A stretch of 64,000 bases of DNA from Spirodela intermedia (taxonomy: Eukaryota > Streptophyta > Magnoliopsida > Alismatales > Araceae): contig LR746281.1 of the NCBI GenBank assembly GCA_902729315.2, positions 2,292,501 to 2,356,500 of the forward strand, written 5' to 3'. The position numbers and the translations under genes were made by a program. Below the pieces are notes generated by a model that worked only from the letters and a program-made list of their open reading frames with translations, had not been told where the DNA came from and did not search any database. Positions 51,001 through 63,949 of this stretch are shown piece by piece (the stretch's first letter is position 1; every line of letters starts with the position of its first letter).

Positions 51001-53528
51001 AAAATAAGAAGGTCCTAGTCAAAGGATAGAAAAAGGTGATGGAACAAGGTGATCAAAATTAATCCACATCTATGACAAAATAAACATTTGATTGCTTATG
51101 ATTGATTATGAGGCCATTCATTATCAAACAGGAAAAGAGGCAAAATGTGTAGAAGTTAAGCTTGATTTCGAGAAGTCTACGTTATAATAAATTGGAACTG
51201 TATAAACAGAACATTACGTTTGATGATGTTCGAATGCTAATGGACTAAATGTGTTGTAAGCTGCACCTCAAAAGAAAGGTTTTACATTCTCAGCAATGGC
51301 AAACCGTGGATACTTCAAGAGTTCAAGTCATCTGAGACAAGGAGACTCTTCACAGCCATTTCTGTTCTAATTGACATGACAATATTTCAATTCAATTAAG
51401 AGAAAAGAAAGAAATCACAGGGATCACTGAAGGAATTCAGGTCGGTAAGCACAAATTCTATCTCACTCATCTTCAATATTCTTTGGAAATAAGTCAACTA
51501 GGAAATCCAACTGTTGAAGTGGATTTATCGATCTAGAAACGGTTACAGGTTCAAAGCACTACTTTGAAAAGTGGACTAGTAAAATTTATTCATTTAACAT
51601 GAAAAAGGTAGATACATTAGTTTTAATCAAATAAAACTAATGGGATTGATAGTCAGAAGGATGAATGGGTGTCTCTGTTGCAAAACTGAGCAGTAAAGTG
51701 GCCAATCTATCAAATACTCGGCACTTCATTTGTTACTGTGGAATATTTAAAAAAACATTGGATTGATGACTCCAGGTTGGAATGGAAATTGAAGCTTCTT
51801 TAAGAAGGGGGGGGTTAGATGAATGTTCTCATGAACAGCAATGCCAAGTTCAACCATATACTATGACCATGCTTAAGATCCCTAACAAGTAAGATAATAA
51901 TTAATGCCATCATAAGAATATTTCAATGCAACTATAATCGGAGAGGAGCAAGCTTTACGAAGCGGGATAGCATTTGCAGACAAGGATGAAAGTGGAGTTG
52001 GTTTACCCGAGAATGATACATCCGAAAAGGACCTTAACACGAATAAATTGTGTACTGAAATGGTCATGAGGTGCGAGTCAACAGTGACTGATGAAAAATT
52101 GTGTTTGGATACTGGAATGCTCAAAAGCTACAAGCCAACAATGAACGATTTTTTTTCTTCATCTACTAAAATGGTGTAAAGTTAAAACGTCTGATCTAGG
52201 AACAAATAATTTCACTCATTCAACTATTCTCCTCTCTAGGAATGAACGAAAAATTCCTCATTAAATGCTCTCTCCTTATTTGATATTTGAAAAGGATCTT
52301 TCGTGTATTAGAATTTCAGTCAATTTCAGTGTTTGTAGAAGACTGAAACTTGAAAGATAAATGACTTCAAGGCATGACACCTACTTTAATGTACACATCA
52401 AATATAAATGATGTAATATAACAACAGAACTTCCCAAGTTAGAAGAGTATCACAGGTCACAGTGAAGGATATGGCCAGGTTCAACTTATGCAACAGCACA
52501 TGAAGGAAAAATAAGAACAAGAAGGAAAAAAATGGAAATGAACTACAAAATGGAGTTCTAGTGTCAGATATTTTTTTGAAAATATGAAAAAATAGAGCCC
52601 GCAGAGCATGGCAGGTGAGTCCGGCGGAAGAATAAACCTTGAAAACATTACAAAAATAAAATTAACCAGAAAACAGCGCCCCACTTCCCAAGATGGAATT
52701 CAGAAATTCAATAAAAAGTGAGTTTTTTGGCGTGTTTTTGGGAGACAGTAGAGGACACTGATTGTATGCAGGAAACTACGTTTCAAATAGTATAACTGTT
52801 GCTGATGATTATAAAACAGTTACGATTTGACGAGAGGATGTTATAATTTAATGAACATTGGCGAGAAAAATAGATTGGTGGATGGTGTTTGTGCTGCCAA
52901 TAGATGGTTCAAGAAGAATTTGAAGACTTACATAACATCATCAACAAAGCGACCGTGCATGCTGATCAATTTTCCTAGGGAATGGAGAATAGAGATCCTC
53001 AGCATCCTACCTAATGATAAGGATCAAGGATATGTAGAATTCTCCAGGTTAAATCTCCAGTTACTTATTGAGCATCTTGTTAATACATAGAACCCTTACG
53101 AGGGATCCTGCCTTACGCTTTTTAAAATTTTGATGTCTCAATCATATATCGTATCCTTTTGTGGTTGTTTTCTGATACCAGATTACCTCCAACCTAGAGA
53201 AACAACAGTACATTCAATCGTAAAGAGAAGTATTGGATCCGATCCACGAAACAAATGACACAGATGTTCAATTATGAAAAAACCAAGAGATGGAAATCTG
53301 CGGATAGGGAAATGTTGCAGCGAGAAGGCCGCATCATCTTACAACGAAGTGCGAGAGGTTGACGATCGTCCAGGCCATCCCGGGCGTGCAGCCGGAGACG
53401 GACAGCACTATGAGCCAGGAAAGGAAGAGGATTAGGATGTAGGTCGTCCAGACGCCGGGGTACATGAACCACTCCGTATTCTTGTTCAGATCCGGCGGCG
53501 GCGACGTCTGCACGTATAGCTTCGCCAT
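47717..53528 (-). CDS. ORM1: ORM1-like protein (ORMDL), sphingolipid synthesis regulator (3 exons)
   Basis: Exons in coding order 53528-53343, 49028-48880 and 47855-47717 give 157 aa, the usual plant ORM length. ORM proteins are ER membrane proteins that bind and restrain serine palmitoyltransferase. The conserved blocks are all present: [97 protein letters not shown] and [13 protein letters not shown]. Hydrophobic spans lie at about 28-45, 50-66, 107-120 and 124-142. Phases match at both junctions. Intron 1 is 4.3 kb, large for this small gene, and AT-rich without a recognisable inserted gene. A (CT)n run at 48021-48062 lies in intron 2, which is about 1 kb. Confidence 0.96.
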
Positions 53529-53759
53529 AGCACCAGAAAAACAGGAACAAAACGAGCTAGATTCCTATCCCTATCAAGCCAAATTACTGCAAAATCTACG
53601 GCAGCGGCCTCCCTCCGGTGGATGCCCCCTTCTTCAGATCGAATTAGAAACAGAGACGTCCCCCCGGGAGATCGAACGAGGAAGAAGAGGGAGAAGACGG
53701 CGTTCTACAGACCCGCGAGGGAAGCGCCTATAGAAGGAACATAGTGAGAGAGACGGGAA

Positions 53760-56700
53760 GAGAGAGAGGTTTGTGGGCTCCACAATGAACACATAATCAT
53801 TCTCATCCTGACCGTCCGTTCGTGGATGGACGATCATCTGCACCTTCCAGCGCCGCTTCCAGAGACTAAGATGACCGATAATTATTAGACCTAACTCCTA
53901 CGGGATACGACCGAACCGAAAACCATTTACCTTTTTTCTCGTTCAAAACCCACGTACCCTTATTTTACCGTGAGCGCCGAACTCCTAAACGGACACAGTA
54001 CCGAACTTTCCGTTCCTATTCCGGCGAATCTCCTGAGAATGTAGACTGTCCGATCTGGAAAGCACGGTGAGATGAGGTGAAGCCCGAGATCCCCGTGCTG
54101 GGGCGGGGCCCAACTCCCACGTGCGAACGACCGGGCTGGCTCATTCATCGCTCTCCCAACCCCCAACACCCAACGCCTAGCTGTTCTCACGTGCGATCAA
54201 TTGTCTCCCTAGCGCGCTGTTGGGTTACTACAGTCCATTGGAATAACCGCCCCCCCCTATTTGAATGCATAAATGGCCCTAAACTTTATTTGACCGGCCC
54301 ATAAATTACATGGTCGAACGAGTTTAATATGACATTTTATACCTTTCTTTTGAAATTTCATTGACCTATTTTTTTTCTAGAAATATTTACTATTACATGT
54401 TTTAAAAAACCCAAAACAAGTCAAGATAGGAGGCTAAAACCAAAAGTGTTGGTTTTCTTATATTTCCCCTTTTGGGCTTGTTTGATTTTAGAGTAATGAG
54501 TTGCTTTCTTTATTTAGCATCAATATTTGAGTTAAACAAGCACCCTGTTTTATATTCTTTATGCAAAAGAATGGATGATTGTAATCAAACACCATGTAAT
54601 GTCATAATATTTAGAATATATATAAATTACATATTAAATATTTAAAAGATATTGACAATAAAATCCATACTTTTGTGATGATATCATTTTACCCTGCTAT
54701 TAATAACACCTCCAAAGTTGACTTGATGAGTTTTGAGATCTATGATTGAAGTCATAGTCATGTATTCTGATGTTAAAGAGGTTTGCCTACCTATGGTAAT
54801 CTTTCAAGTTTCCAAACCATCCCATTCAAACGTAAAGGCAAACAATATTACTGAAGGGTGGTATTATCATGAAAACTTATAAAATATAGTTTTATAAATA
54901 ATGGAAAAATGTAATTATTCAATATGGTCATTAAGGCATGTGAAGACTTGTTTGACATTGTAGACAGTTTCACATGTGTGGACATAAATATGATCATGAA
55001 TTGTTGACCCTAAGGAGTCAACAGCTAAATCAATGCTAATATTAAGTTGAGTTGAGCTATTATGAGGGTTATGTCAAGTTTAGTTATTTTGATGTTGATA
55101 AATTAATTAAATAATTTTAACTATGAAAATTTTCTAGAAAGTAGGTTGAAATATACTTATTTTAAGATATAAATATTTACTTATATTTTTTATTAAATAT
55201 ATTTAATAAGCCTCAAATGAATAAAAGAAATGTCAATATATTAGTATCATGCCAAGTCATAGTACAAACAAAATAAATTACTTTTGATGGGAAACAAAGG
55301 AGAGAGAAAATTAGTTGACCTATTGTGGTGACCCACATGAAGAGAGACAAACATGTCGACCCACAAAAGTGTCAATCATCTTTAGTTAGGAGTGAGAAAA
55401 TGATAAAAATAAAATAATGAAAACTCATTAACATGTGCCAAATTAAATGACTGTGCAACTTACATGTGTACATAAAGATCTGGCAAAGATAACTCATATA
55501 ACATATGGTACAAAATATAATAAAGTTGACATATGGTAAGAACAAAGTACAAGTGACATATGACATTTATTCGATTCAAGATCAATGTGAAAAATGTCCA
55601 AATCAAGATAATGCAAGGCATAGTTTGACAACATAATTGTTAGAGTATTATATATATGATGTTTTGATGATGGGAAATAAGTTTTAGAATATTGAATTAA
55701 ACTTAGTTCATAATATACATAATATGTAAGTACTTGAGTATAGTTTTTGAATAATCATGATAATAACTCATATGAGAAATCATTGAATATACTATTGATC
55801 AGTAGTATTACATTCATATATGTGATTGATATCATCATATTAAATTATCATATTACATATTATTGTGGAAGATATCAATATTTATAGAATCTACGAGACA
55901 ATAAGAAGTAAAATATGTGTATGAAAGCTTACTCAATCTATTGCCTACTTGTGATATTAGATCATTACTTTTGATATTATTTTAATCAATTGAATTCATA
56001 TTACATATTTAGTCAAACATGATTTTCTTGATATTAAATAACATACTTGATAAAATTGTTTTTGTATATCTTGAATGACCTAAATCATGATTATTGATAT
56101 CTTGAATCACCCAAATCATGATTATACATATCTTGAATCACTCAAATCATGACTACTAAAGCATAATCTTATCAAGATATCTACTATCAAATATATTTTA
56201 ATGATATTGGATCTTTTTTGGTTCTATTCTTATGATATTAGATGCTTAATAGATTAATGTGAACCGGCATAATTCAGATATGAATGTTAAGTAATAAAAA
56301 AAATAATACGTTGAATTCTCATGAGGATATCTAAACTGATTTAAGGACATGTCATTTTCATTTCTTAGTTGTATGAATTAGTCTTATTTTAGAGAAAATA
56401 ATCATTGAAAAAATCACAAAGATCAAAGAATACTTTCATATGAGTTTTTTCTATAAATATTATTATTTTCCGATGACCTCACTAAGATACAATGATTATT
56501 TTTTTCATTTGAATTACCTCTAGCTTTGTATCAAGTTTTTTCTGAAGGAACTTCAAGCAAGAGATAGTGAGGTTTGCGATGGCAATTAAAATGGCGTGAA
56601 GTCATTCATATGAGGACTACAAAAGCATTGAATGACCCTTCTTGATTTATTCAAAAGCTTAAAGAGTCTTCAATCTATTGACAGCATTTCAATAAGAAGA

Positions 56701-58499
56701 GCATAATGACTACAAGCCAATATACATCATCCTCTTCATTAGAGATCCAGAAATACTTGAAGTCTACATCATCCTTCAAACATTTGTTGATGGAAAACTC
56801 TTGATTGAATCATTTTTAGTTCTATGAGAATTGTCTCATTAAACAAATGTTGCCTTCCTAGAGACGTGAATCTAGAAGAGAAAAATTTAAGTGAAATTCT
56901 GTGGGAGCTAACCCCATTAATCACTAGTGTGTGATTGGATGATCAATTTTAGTGGAACCTAAGAACAAGGTTGCTTTTGAAGAGTGGACCTAAATAGTGA
57001 AGTTAGGGAAGACCTACAAAACACAAAAGAGAAAATAATTTCAATACACTGAAGAAGGTTCTATGAAAAGAGATATATGAATAGACTAATTCAGCCCCCC
57101 CTTCTTAATCTTAGTGCAGGTTGAAATCCAATAATATTTTCATGTTGTAGAATTTTGATTAGTGCAATGACACATGACAAAAGTTAAATAGAAAAATAAC
57201 ACATGGAAAAGATGGTCAATAATTCACATGACATGTGGTAAGATTGAATACTCAAGGAATATGTAGTTGAATTGAATTGTTCAATGCAACACATGGAAAA
57301 ATAGTTGATAAGAGCATAGCATGTGATAATGTTTGACAATGCAAGTGACACATTGCAAAATATTTGACACTGAATATGATGTGTTGCCAAGATTTGAAAA
57401 CTTAAACTAATGCGTATGAGTAAAGAATCAAATAAGGACCATATATGACATATAGTAGTAAATATCTAACATGGACAACATGCTTGACATGTGACAGAAG
57501 CACTTTTGACATGCTAGTTGACACATGGCAAATAAATTTAATGATGACAATGTATCTTCAAACATGAGAAGATCAATGGCATGTCAAAGTATGGCATATT
57601 AGCACATGTAGTTTGACTTGGTCAAACTAATGACAATTAATCTGACTTTACAATCTACCAATAGGTCAACTTACATGTCAACTTACAAAAATCTTTGACC
57701 AATCATATTCTCGCCCATTAAACTCTAACAATCCAGATCTAGGGCTCTATGAAAAGTTTTTCAAACAAGCTTTCAAATAATAACTCAAATGTCATAAAAT
57801 CTCGTTTCTTTCATCCTTCAAAATTTTTATGAGAAATTTTTTATGTAAGCTTGTACTTGATCAATTTTCCTCCTTTGCTCAAATTTCCTACATCAACAAG
57901 GAAGCTACCTTTAAGCATCTAAAGCCTAAGGTAAGTTCATGATACCTCTTTTTCATACATGAAGTCACTTTTAAGGGTACTTCTAATGATGAATGACTAA
58001 GCCACTTTAAAAAAATCTTGATGTTCTACATACTTTGGAACTTAATGTATCAACTTAATCATGTTAACCAATGTGTTGACCTACTAAAACTTTAATTCAC
58101 CTAAATAGGTTACTTTTTTTGTAAAAATTACAACACACTAGTAAACCAATTCATTCCTTTTCTTGGTATATTTTTTCTAACCTAATAAAGTCCAACCAAG
58201 ACTTCATCGCACATAAAGCAGTTAGCACTAAAAATACCCTTGAAGTAGTTAGCACAAGTTTATAAGTGAATTGAACACTAAAAATGATAAAAGAACAAAA
58301 AAGACAACATGATGCTTAAAACATTCAAAGTTATCCAAACAATCGAAAGAAGGTTCTAACTTGCTGAATGAGGGAAGATTGTATGGTGAGACTACATCAA
58401 GAAAGGAAATAGATAAGTCTAAGCTTTTTAGTAATGATGATTGACATCTTCATAGCTCAATGACTGTACTAATTGGTAGTGGAATGGGGTTAAATATAG
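53760..58499. other. ORMDL promoter and gene-free AT-rich DNA
   Basis: 53,760-54,300 is the GC-richer ORMDL upstream region. From there to 58,499 the DNA is AT-rich without recognisable genes. A C-run context near 57,093 resembles those at 4167 and 27,530. Degenerate ACATGTGG-type short repeats occur at 55,430-55,570 and more densely at 57,120-57,620. Confidence 0.5.
57120..57620. repeat. Degenerate short-motif repeat block (ACACATGGxAAA-like)
   Basis: About ten variants of a GACACATGGCAAA / ACATGTGG / ATGACATGTG motif recur every 25-60 bp, often followed by ATATTTGAC or AGTTGA. Spacing is irregular, so this looks like an ancient, decayed minisatellite or the inside of a transposon. Confidence 0.5.
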
Positions 58500-59302
58500 G
58501 CGTATTTGTATTCAATTTTTCGATAACATATTAAGTTGCTTGGTTGATGAGAGCCACAAAATATGGTGGGGGATTGAAAATATCATGATTGTCATGTGGT
58601 ACGTTGGAGCTAGTAATCATGATAAATGAGTGCCAACAACTTAATTGTGCGTCAGTGGATCAAAATTAGTAAAGACAACAGTATTGTGATTGTCCCTAAA
58701 GCAATATGATTACTTATTTCATGAGCAATAGAGTGGCTAAAAACCAAAATATTATCCAGCTCCAAATGAAATGAATACTCAAGATATAAATTTGGTAGAA
58801 GATTAATGAATGTAAGTTGAGGTCGAACTATTTTAAAGTTTGCATGTGCGATTCTTTTATGTTGTTTTCTATACAATCATTATAATATTTGAAATTAACT
58901 TATAATTATGTCAATTAGATTACTTATTTTAATTTTATTTTCAATGGTGTACTAATTATTAATAAATTGTATTTTAATTCCACAACATAAAGTCAAAAAT
59001 CATATTATAGGTTTAATTCTAAAGATTAATACTTATCAAATTAAAGTCATTATCTAGTGAAATATAAAATTAAGTGTTTTCTCTCTTACTCTTATATTTC
59101 ATTACTATAATTGGAAACTTTTAACCTTTCTATTTATCTGTCTATCACTAGATTTTGGATTATCGACATAAGCCAAAGATTGACAATGCATGTGTGGAAG
59201 TTAGTATTTTTTAAGTGTACATAACAATGTGCACATAAGTATAAAAAATGTATGGAAACCAAGGTTTAATGATGAAAATATGGTGCAAAAATTAAGGTTT
59301 AA
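58500..59302. repeat. Copy 1 of ~0.8-kb dispersed direct repeat
   Basis: Collinear with 61940-62760 over roughly 800 bp. Shared blocks include GATTACTTATTTCATGA, TTATGTTGTTTTCTA, CTATTTATCT and GAAACCAAGGTT near the 3' end. Divergence is substantial, with many substitutions and small indels. No coding potential is seen. Confidence 0.8.
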
Positions 59303-60163
59303 TATATTATATTATCACATAATTTATAGTATTTATGGATCATTAAATAATTAAATTAAATTAGTCTCAAGACATGTGTTGGAATTATAAGACTAGGTGA
59401 AATACAAACAGGAGGAAGGGTGAATTGGGGCATTTGAGATATTTACTTATTTTTTAGATTTATGCTATTGAAGCATAGACAGAACTAGAAAGTGCCTCTT
59501 GTTTCAAGGAGAGGAAGATGGGCTATTCATATTTAATTTGATGGTCAGAGGCAAATTGAAAGTTAAGCAGTGATAATTATAAGGATCCCCCTGGGAAAAA
59601 TAGAGATGTCTCCTATGTTACCCATAATATGTTGAAGTATTGACATAATTTCATAGAGTCATTCAGTCTGAATGCTACATGAAGAACATAAGCCCTAGAC
59701 CTGTCTATATGTGTTGATAGATGTGTTGACACATGCATCATGGTAAGACCACTAAATACTCTCTCACCAAGAACATTACATTTTTTATATTGATTATCCT
59801 CCAGCCTAACTACTTCCAGTCCTAGAAGAAACTACCCTCACATATTCACTTATTCCCTCTTGAATAAATATTGATATTCACATGGTCAAACATTCAAATC
59901 ACATAAGTTTGTCCCCTTTGAGATAGTTTTTCTTGGCCCAAATACCACTATTATCATCTTGTACCTTTACCCAATATATTCTTCCCTCATCACCCAATTA
60001 CAGTAAGGTCTGATAGAGAGCATTTGTCAAAATGAACTAGTAAAGATGATGTAATATTCTTGTGTATTGTTGATGTGTGCAGTATGAGAGGTTGATGATG
60101 AGCATTGAATCTTCATATGTTCATCTAGTTTTTGATCAATAAATATTCTTCCATATAGGTAAG

Positions 60164-61800
60164 TGATAAGTCTTCATTATCATGAGTTAATAATTAGTAA
60201 ATAATATAGTTTTAGTCTTAACTCATGATAAATATATTTATATTTATACTAAAGTGTGAAAAGTGGTTTTCAATTGATTAATGTGAAATTTTGGATAATT
60301 ATGTGATTTTACATAAATTTATATGATTTTTACAATCTTACTTTTGAGATAAATGAAGAAAAAGTAATAAAAAATAAAAATAAGACAAAATGAGGGGGAC
60401 TCGCCGGCTAGGCAGGCCCGTAAGCAGGTCGGAAGCTCAGTCGGGAAGTAGCCACGAGTAGGGGCTTGAGTGGCTTGAACTGATAGGGGCATATGTGCGC
60501 CACTCCCTTTCCACGTCACTAGTGGTTAGTCGGTTGTGGGGCAAAGAGTGGTCATACATGCACTAGAAAGGGAGTTGCCTTCAAATGTAACATTATTATA
60601 CATTCGTCTAAACATTCGGCGCACAAGCGATGTGGGATTAAACCCACGTCATCTTCCTGGAAAGGACGGGCAACTAGTGCGGAATCAAATCCTCCTAGAG
60701 CCAAAACTCATATTTTTTTATCTGATTATCGTAACTTTTCTACAGATCGCCGGTACAAGATTAAGCAACCAAAATTACTAGATCATCAATGAAAATCTCG
60801 TCAACACAATTTGCGGAGCATTGTTACTAAAATTGCTGAACGATTCGTGAGAAAAAGATCGTGAATCCATCGAGTAAATCATCTCCGATTGATCGATGAA
60901 CAAGCCGTCATCAGGAAGAGGACGATCCGTTAAGAGATGAGTCGCCACCTCATGAGAGAATACCAAATGGGATGAAGAGCTTCCTCTTACTGTGCAGATC
61001 TGAGGATGAAGCTCTTTACACGCACCCCACCTCCATCTAGTTCCTCTCTGTCGGGTGGCAGCCGTTGGAGAGCCACAAAGTCACCATTTTTTCACTCCAC
61101 CAGGAGACAGCCGTCGGAGATGATTCAACGACCTATTTCATTAATCTCTAGACTTCACAAGAAGATCTAGAGATTGCCCATGTCGTCTTTTTCCAAGGAG
61201 AGCTTTCGAGGCTATGGACATTATATGATGATCCTCTCGAATGCTCAGGATTCTGGTGCATTGCCGACGCATCACTGTCGCGATGCCGGAATTTTGTTTT
61301 TCTACTTTCAACTTACTTTACGCTTCATTTAATGATAATTTGTGTGATTTTAATTTACCAAAATATACTTCATTCAATTACAATTCTTTCGACTTTTACA
61401 AATTTTAATTTAATTAATTAAATCATTTGTAATCACTTACATAAGAATTGCCAGGTAGAACTCTATTTTTGTTTGATTCTCATTTGCTGGGTGCTGATGT
61501 CATCTTGACGTCCGCACCCTTATTTCCCTTTTTCATGAATTTTAAATATATTTCCTTTTTATTTAGTAGAATAAAATTCATAGAAAATAGTATTCTTTAA
61601 GGAAAATTCTAAATAATTACCAGATATTATATTACATCCTTGTGGTCGACTTGGAAAATTATCGCTATTTTTGAAAGTTTTATTGAATTATAATTGATAT
61701 ATTTATTCAGAAATACTTTTAAATATCTAAAAATTTATATTTTCTAGTTTTATAAATTTGAAATTTACATGATTTAATATACAACGACTGAGTCACATCA
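60164..61800 (+). mobile_element. Solo LTR with 5-bp target-site duplication
   Basis: The segment begins TGATAAGTC and ends GTCACATCA, so it has TG...CA ends. It is flanked by identical GTAAG at 60159-60163 and 61801-61805, as expected for an LTR-retrotransposon insertion duplication. Its last ~245 bp recur at 24390-24667 and stop at the same terminus. Length is 1,637 bp, with a GC-richer middle (60,390-61,290), and no gag/pol coding was found. Intact duplications with only one LTR indicate loss of the internal region by LTR-LTR recombination. The length fits a Gypsy-type LTR, but the superfamily is unproven. Confidence 0.8.
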
Positions 61801-61939
61801 GTAAGCTTTCATCTTGTATCAGTTTTAATAATTTTATTGAATATATTAAATATTTGAAGTATATAAATAAGACATAAAAATATACTAGTATTTAATAATA
61901 AATTATTAATAAATTTTTATTTAAAATTATCAAAACCAA

Positions 61940-62760
61940 GGGCATTTGCAATCAATTTTTCACAAACACCTTGAGTTATTTGGTTGGGGAGAGCTATTAA
62001 AATTGGTAGAGGATTGATGATGTGGTCGTTATTTGGTATTTGGTGCTAATAATGGTGATGGATGAGTGTCCACAACTTATTATTTGGTTGGTCAAAGCTA
62101 GTAAATATTATAGTATAATGATTGCCTATATAGTAATTTGATTACTTATTTCATGAACAACAAAATAGCTAAAAACCCAAAACATTATCTAGCTCCTTAA
62201 GAAATGAATATCTAGATATAATCTTTGTACAAGATTAAGGGACTCAAAGAGTATGACTCTTATGATATTGGATGTAGGTTGGGGTCCAAACCATTCTAAA
62301 ATTTGTATGCAAAATTCTCTTATGTTGTTTTCTACACCACAATTATAACATTTGAACTTAGTTATTCTAATTTGCTCAATTATATTACCTATTTGAATTC
62401 TATTCTCAATGGTCTACTAAGTATCAATAAGTTGAATCTTGTTTTAACTAAAATTCTAAAATGTCCACATACTTAATTTTGAAGATTAAAAATTATAAAA
62501 TTAGAGTCAATATCCAGTGATAAACACAATTAAGTCTATTCACTATTTGTCCTAGAAGACATCCCCTGTCACTAGAAACTTTCTCTATTTATCTATCTAT
62601 CAATGGATGTTTCTGCATTAACATGAGCAAAAGATTGAGATTGCAAGTGTGGAAGTCAATGCTTTGCAAGTGCATATGACGCCATGCACACATTAAGTAT
62701 CAATGATGCATAGAAACCAAGGTTCAATCATAACAATATGGTATAAAAATTGAGGTTTAA
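61940..62760. repeat. Copy 2 of ~0.8-kb dispersed direct repeat
   Basis: Partner of 58500-59302, same orientation, about 3.4 kb away, beginning 135 bp after the solo LTR's duplication. The pair may be the remains of an older element's long terminal repeats or simply a duplicated intergenic segment; neither end shows clear TG...CA. Confidence 0.8.
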
Positions 62761-63095
62761 CAAAAACTTAGTTGCCTTGTGGGATCTTGAAGAAGATTGT
62801 CACATCTTTTTTGGATTTTGAAACTGAGAAAGGGGGAATATGGCAGTAATTGTCTTACATCTTTAGGTGTTGGAGAGCACAACCAACAGGTTTTGTGGAT
62901 TATTAATTTAATTAATATTTTTTAAAACATTTTTTAGAGCTACCCTCGATGATACGCTAACTTTGAATTTCAACTCCCTATTCTTATAGTTGACTTTAGA
63001 CAATGAGTCATAAATAAGGGTCACACTCAAGATGTTGAGATGTGGGTACACATGATGCAATGTGCTTTGCTGGACTTTCATATTCACACACAAAA

Positions 63096-63100
<5 letters not shown>

Positions 63101-63180
<80 letters not shown>
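63101..63180. repeat. Uninterrupted (GA)40 microsatellite
   Basis: Eighty bases of perfect GA, the longest pure tract in the window, in gene-free DNA. Its perfection implies recent expansion. Confidence 0.95.
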
Positions 63181-63184
<4 letters not shown>

Positions 63185-63675
63185 GATACATCATGTGGGT
63201 GATGGTGAAATAGGAACATAACAAGATGCAGCCTTTCGTCAAACACTATCATAAAATCATATATATCCTTGATAAGTGCCATGGAAGTCAATCTAGTTCA
63301 CTTATGACACAAACACCAAAAACAGAGCACTCTAGACAATACTTATTGACCATCTCATATACAGGTAGTAAGTTCAATGTATATACAAAAAGTAAACTCA
63401 AGATAAATTAATCCAATTTATTATGAAAATTGGACGAGTCAAGGCTAAAGATCAATTTATAACAGGCTGATAATTATAATTAAAATTATTATACTTATTT
63501 TAGTCATACGGTCACAATTAGACAATGACTTTGAGAATATCTTATTATTATTTCTGCGCTCTTAGGTACATCACAATTGGACTCAGTTTATTAAAACAAG
63601 TTTTATGTAGGGGCTGAAAATAATAAACGTACAATTCACGCTAGTTTTGGGTCCTTCGGTAGATAGATGGGGATC

Positions 63676-63804
63676 ACGCGTCAGACGAAACGCGTCTCCA
63701 CCGACTTCGCCTCAAGAGACCGATGAAAGACAGGTGGCTGATCCTGGCTAAGCTTCTCCGCTACCACAACGGTCGATTTCCCCACTTCTTCCCCCCCTTT
63801 GACC
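63676..63804 (+). promoter_or_regulatory. Paired CGCG boxes and W-box upstream of the PUB gene
   Basis: ACGCGT occurs at 63676-63681 and 63690-63695, matching the CAMTA-binding CGCG box (vCGCGb), and TTGACC, a WRKY W-box core, at 63799-63804. The start codon is at 63950. PUB22/23-type genes are rapidly induced by stress and elicitors, a pattern CAMTA and WRKY factors commonly drive. Confidence 0.5.
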
Positions 63805-63896
63805 TCTTCCCTCCCAACTCATCTTCTCTGCCCCCCCTCCCCCTTCCCCCTCCATTGCCCCCTTTATCAACAGCCCTTCCCAACAAGAAAGACAGA

Positions 63897-63902
<6 letters not shown>

Positions 63903-63947
<45 letters not shown>
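63903..63947. repeat. (GA)n running to within 2 nt of the PUB start codon
   Basis: About 45 bp of GA ends at 63947, leaving only CT before the ATG at 63950. It therefore forms the end of the 5' leader if the start is correct. Confidence 0.9.

Positions 63948-63949
<2 letters not shown>

Noticed and set aside
52827-53090. An 87-codon plus-strand frame in ORMDL intron 1
   Set aside because: No recognisable similarity and isolated within intronic AT-rich DNA.
62908-63291. A 127-codon minus-strand frame rich in Ser/Leu
   Set aside because: It is mostly the (GA)40 tract read in the opposite strand.
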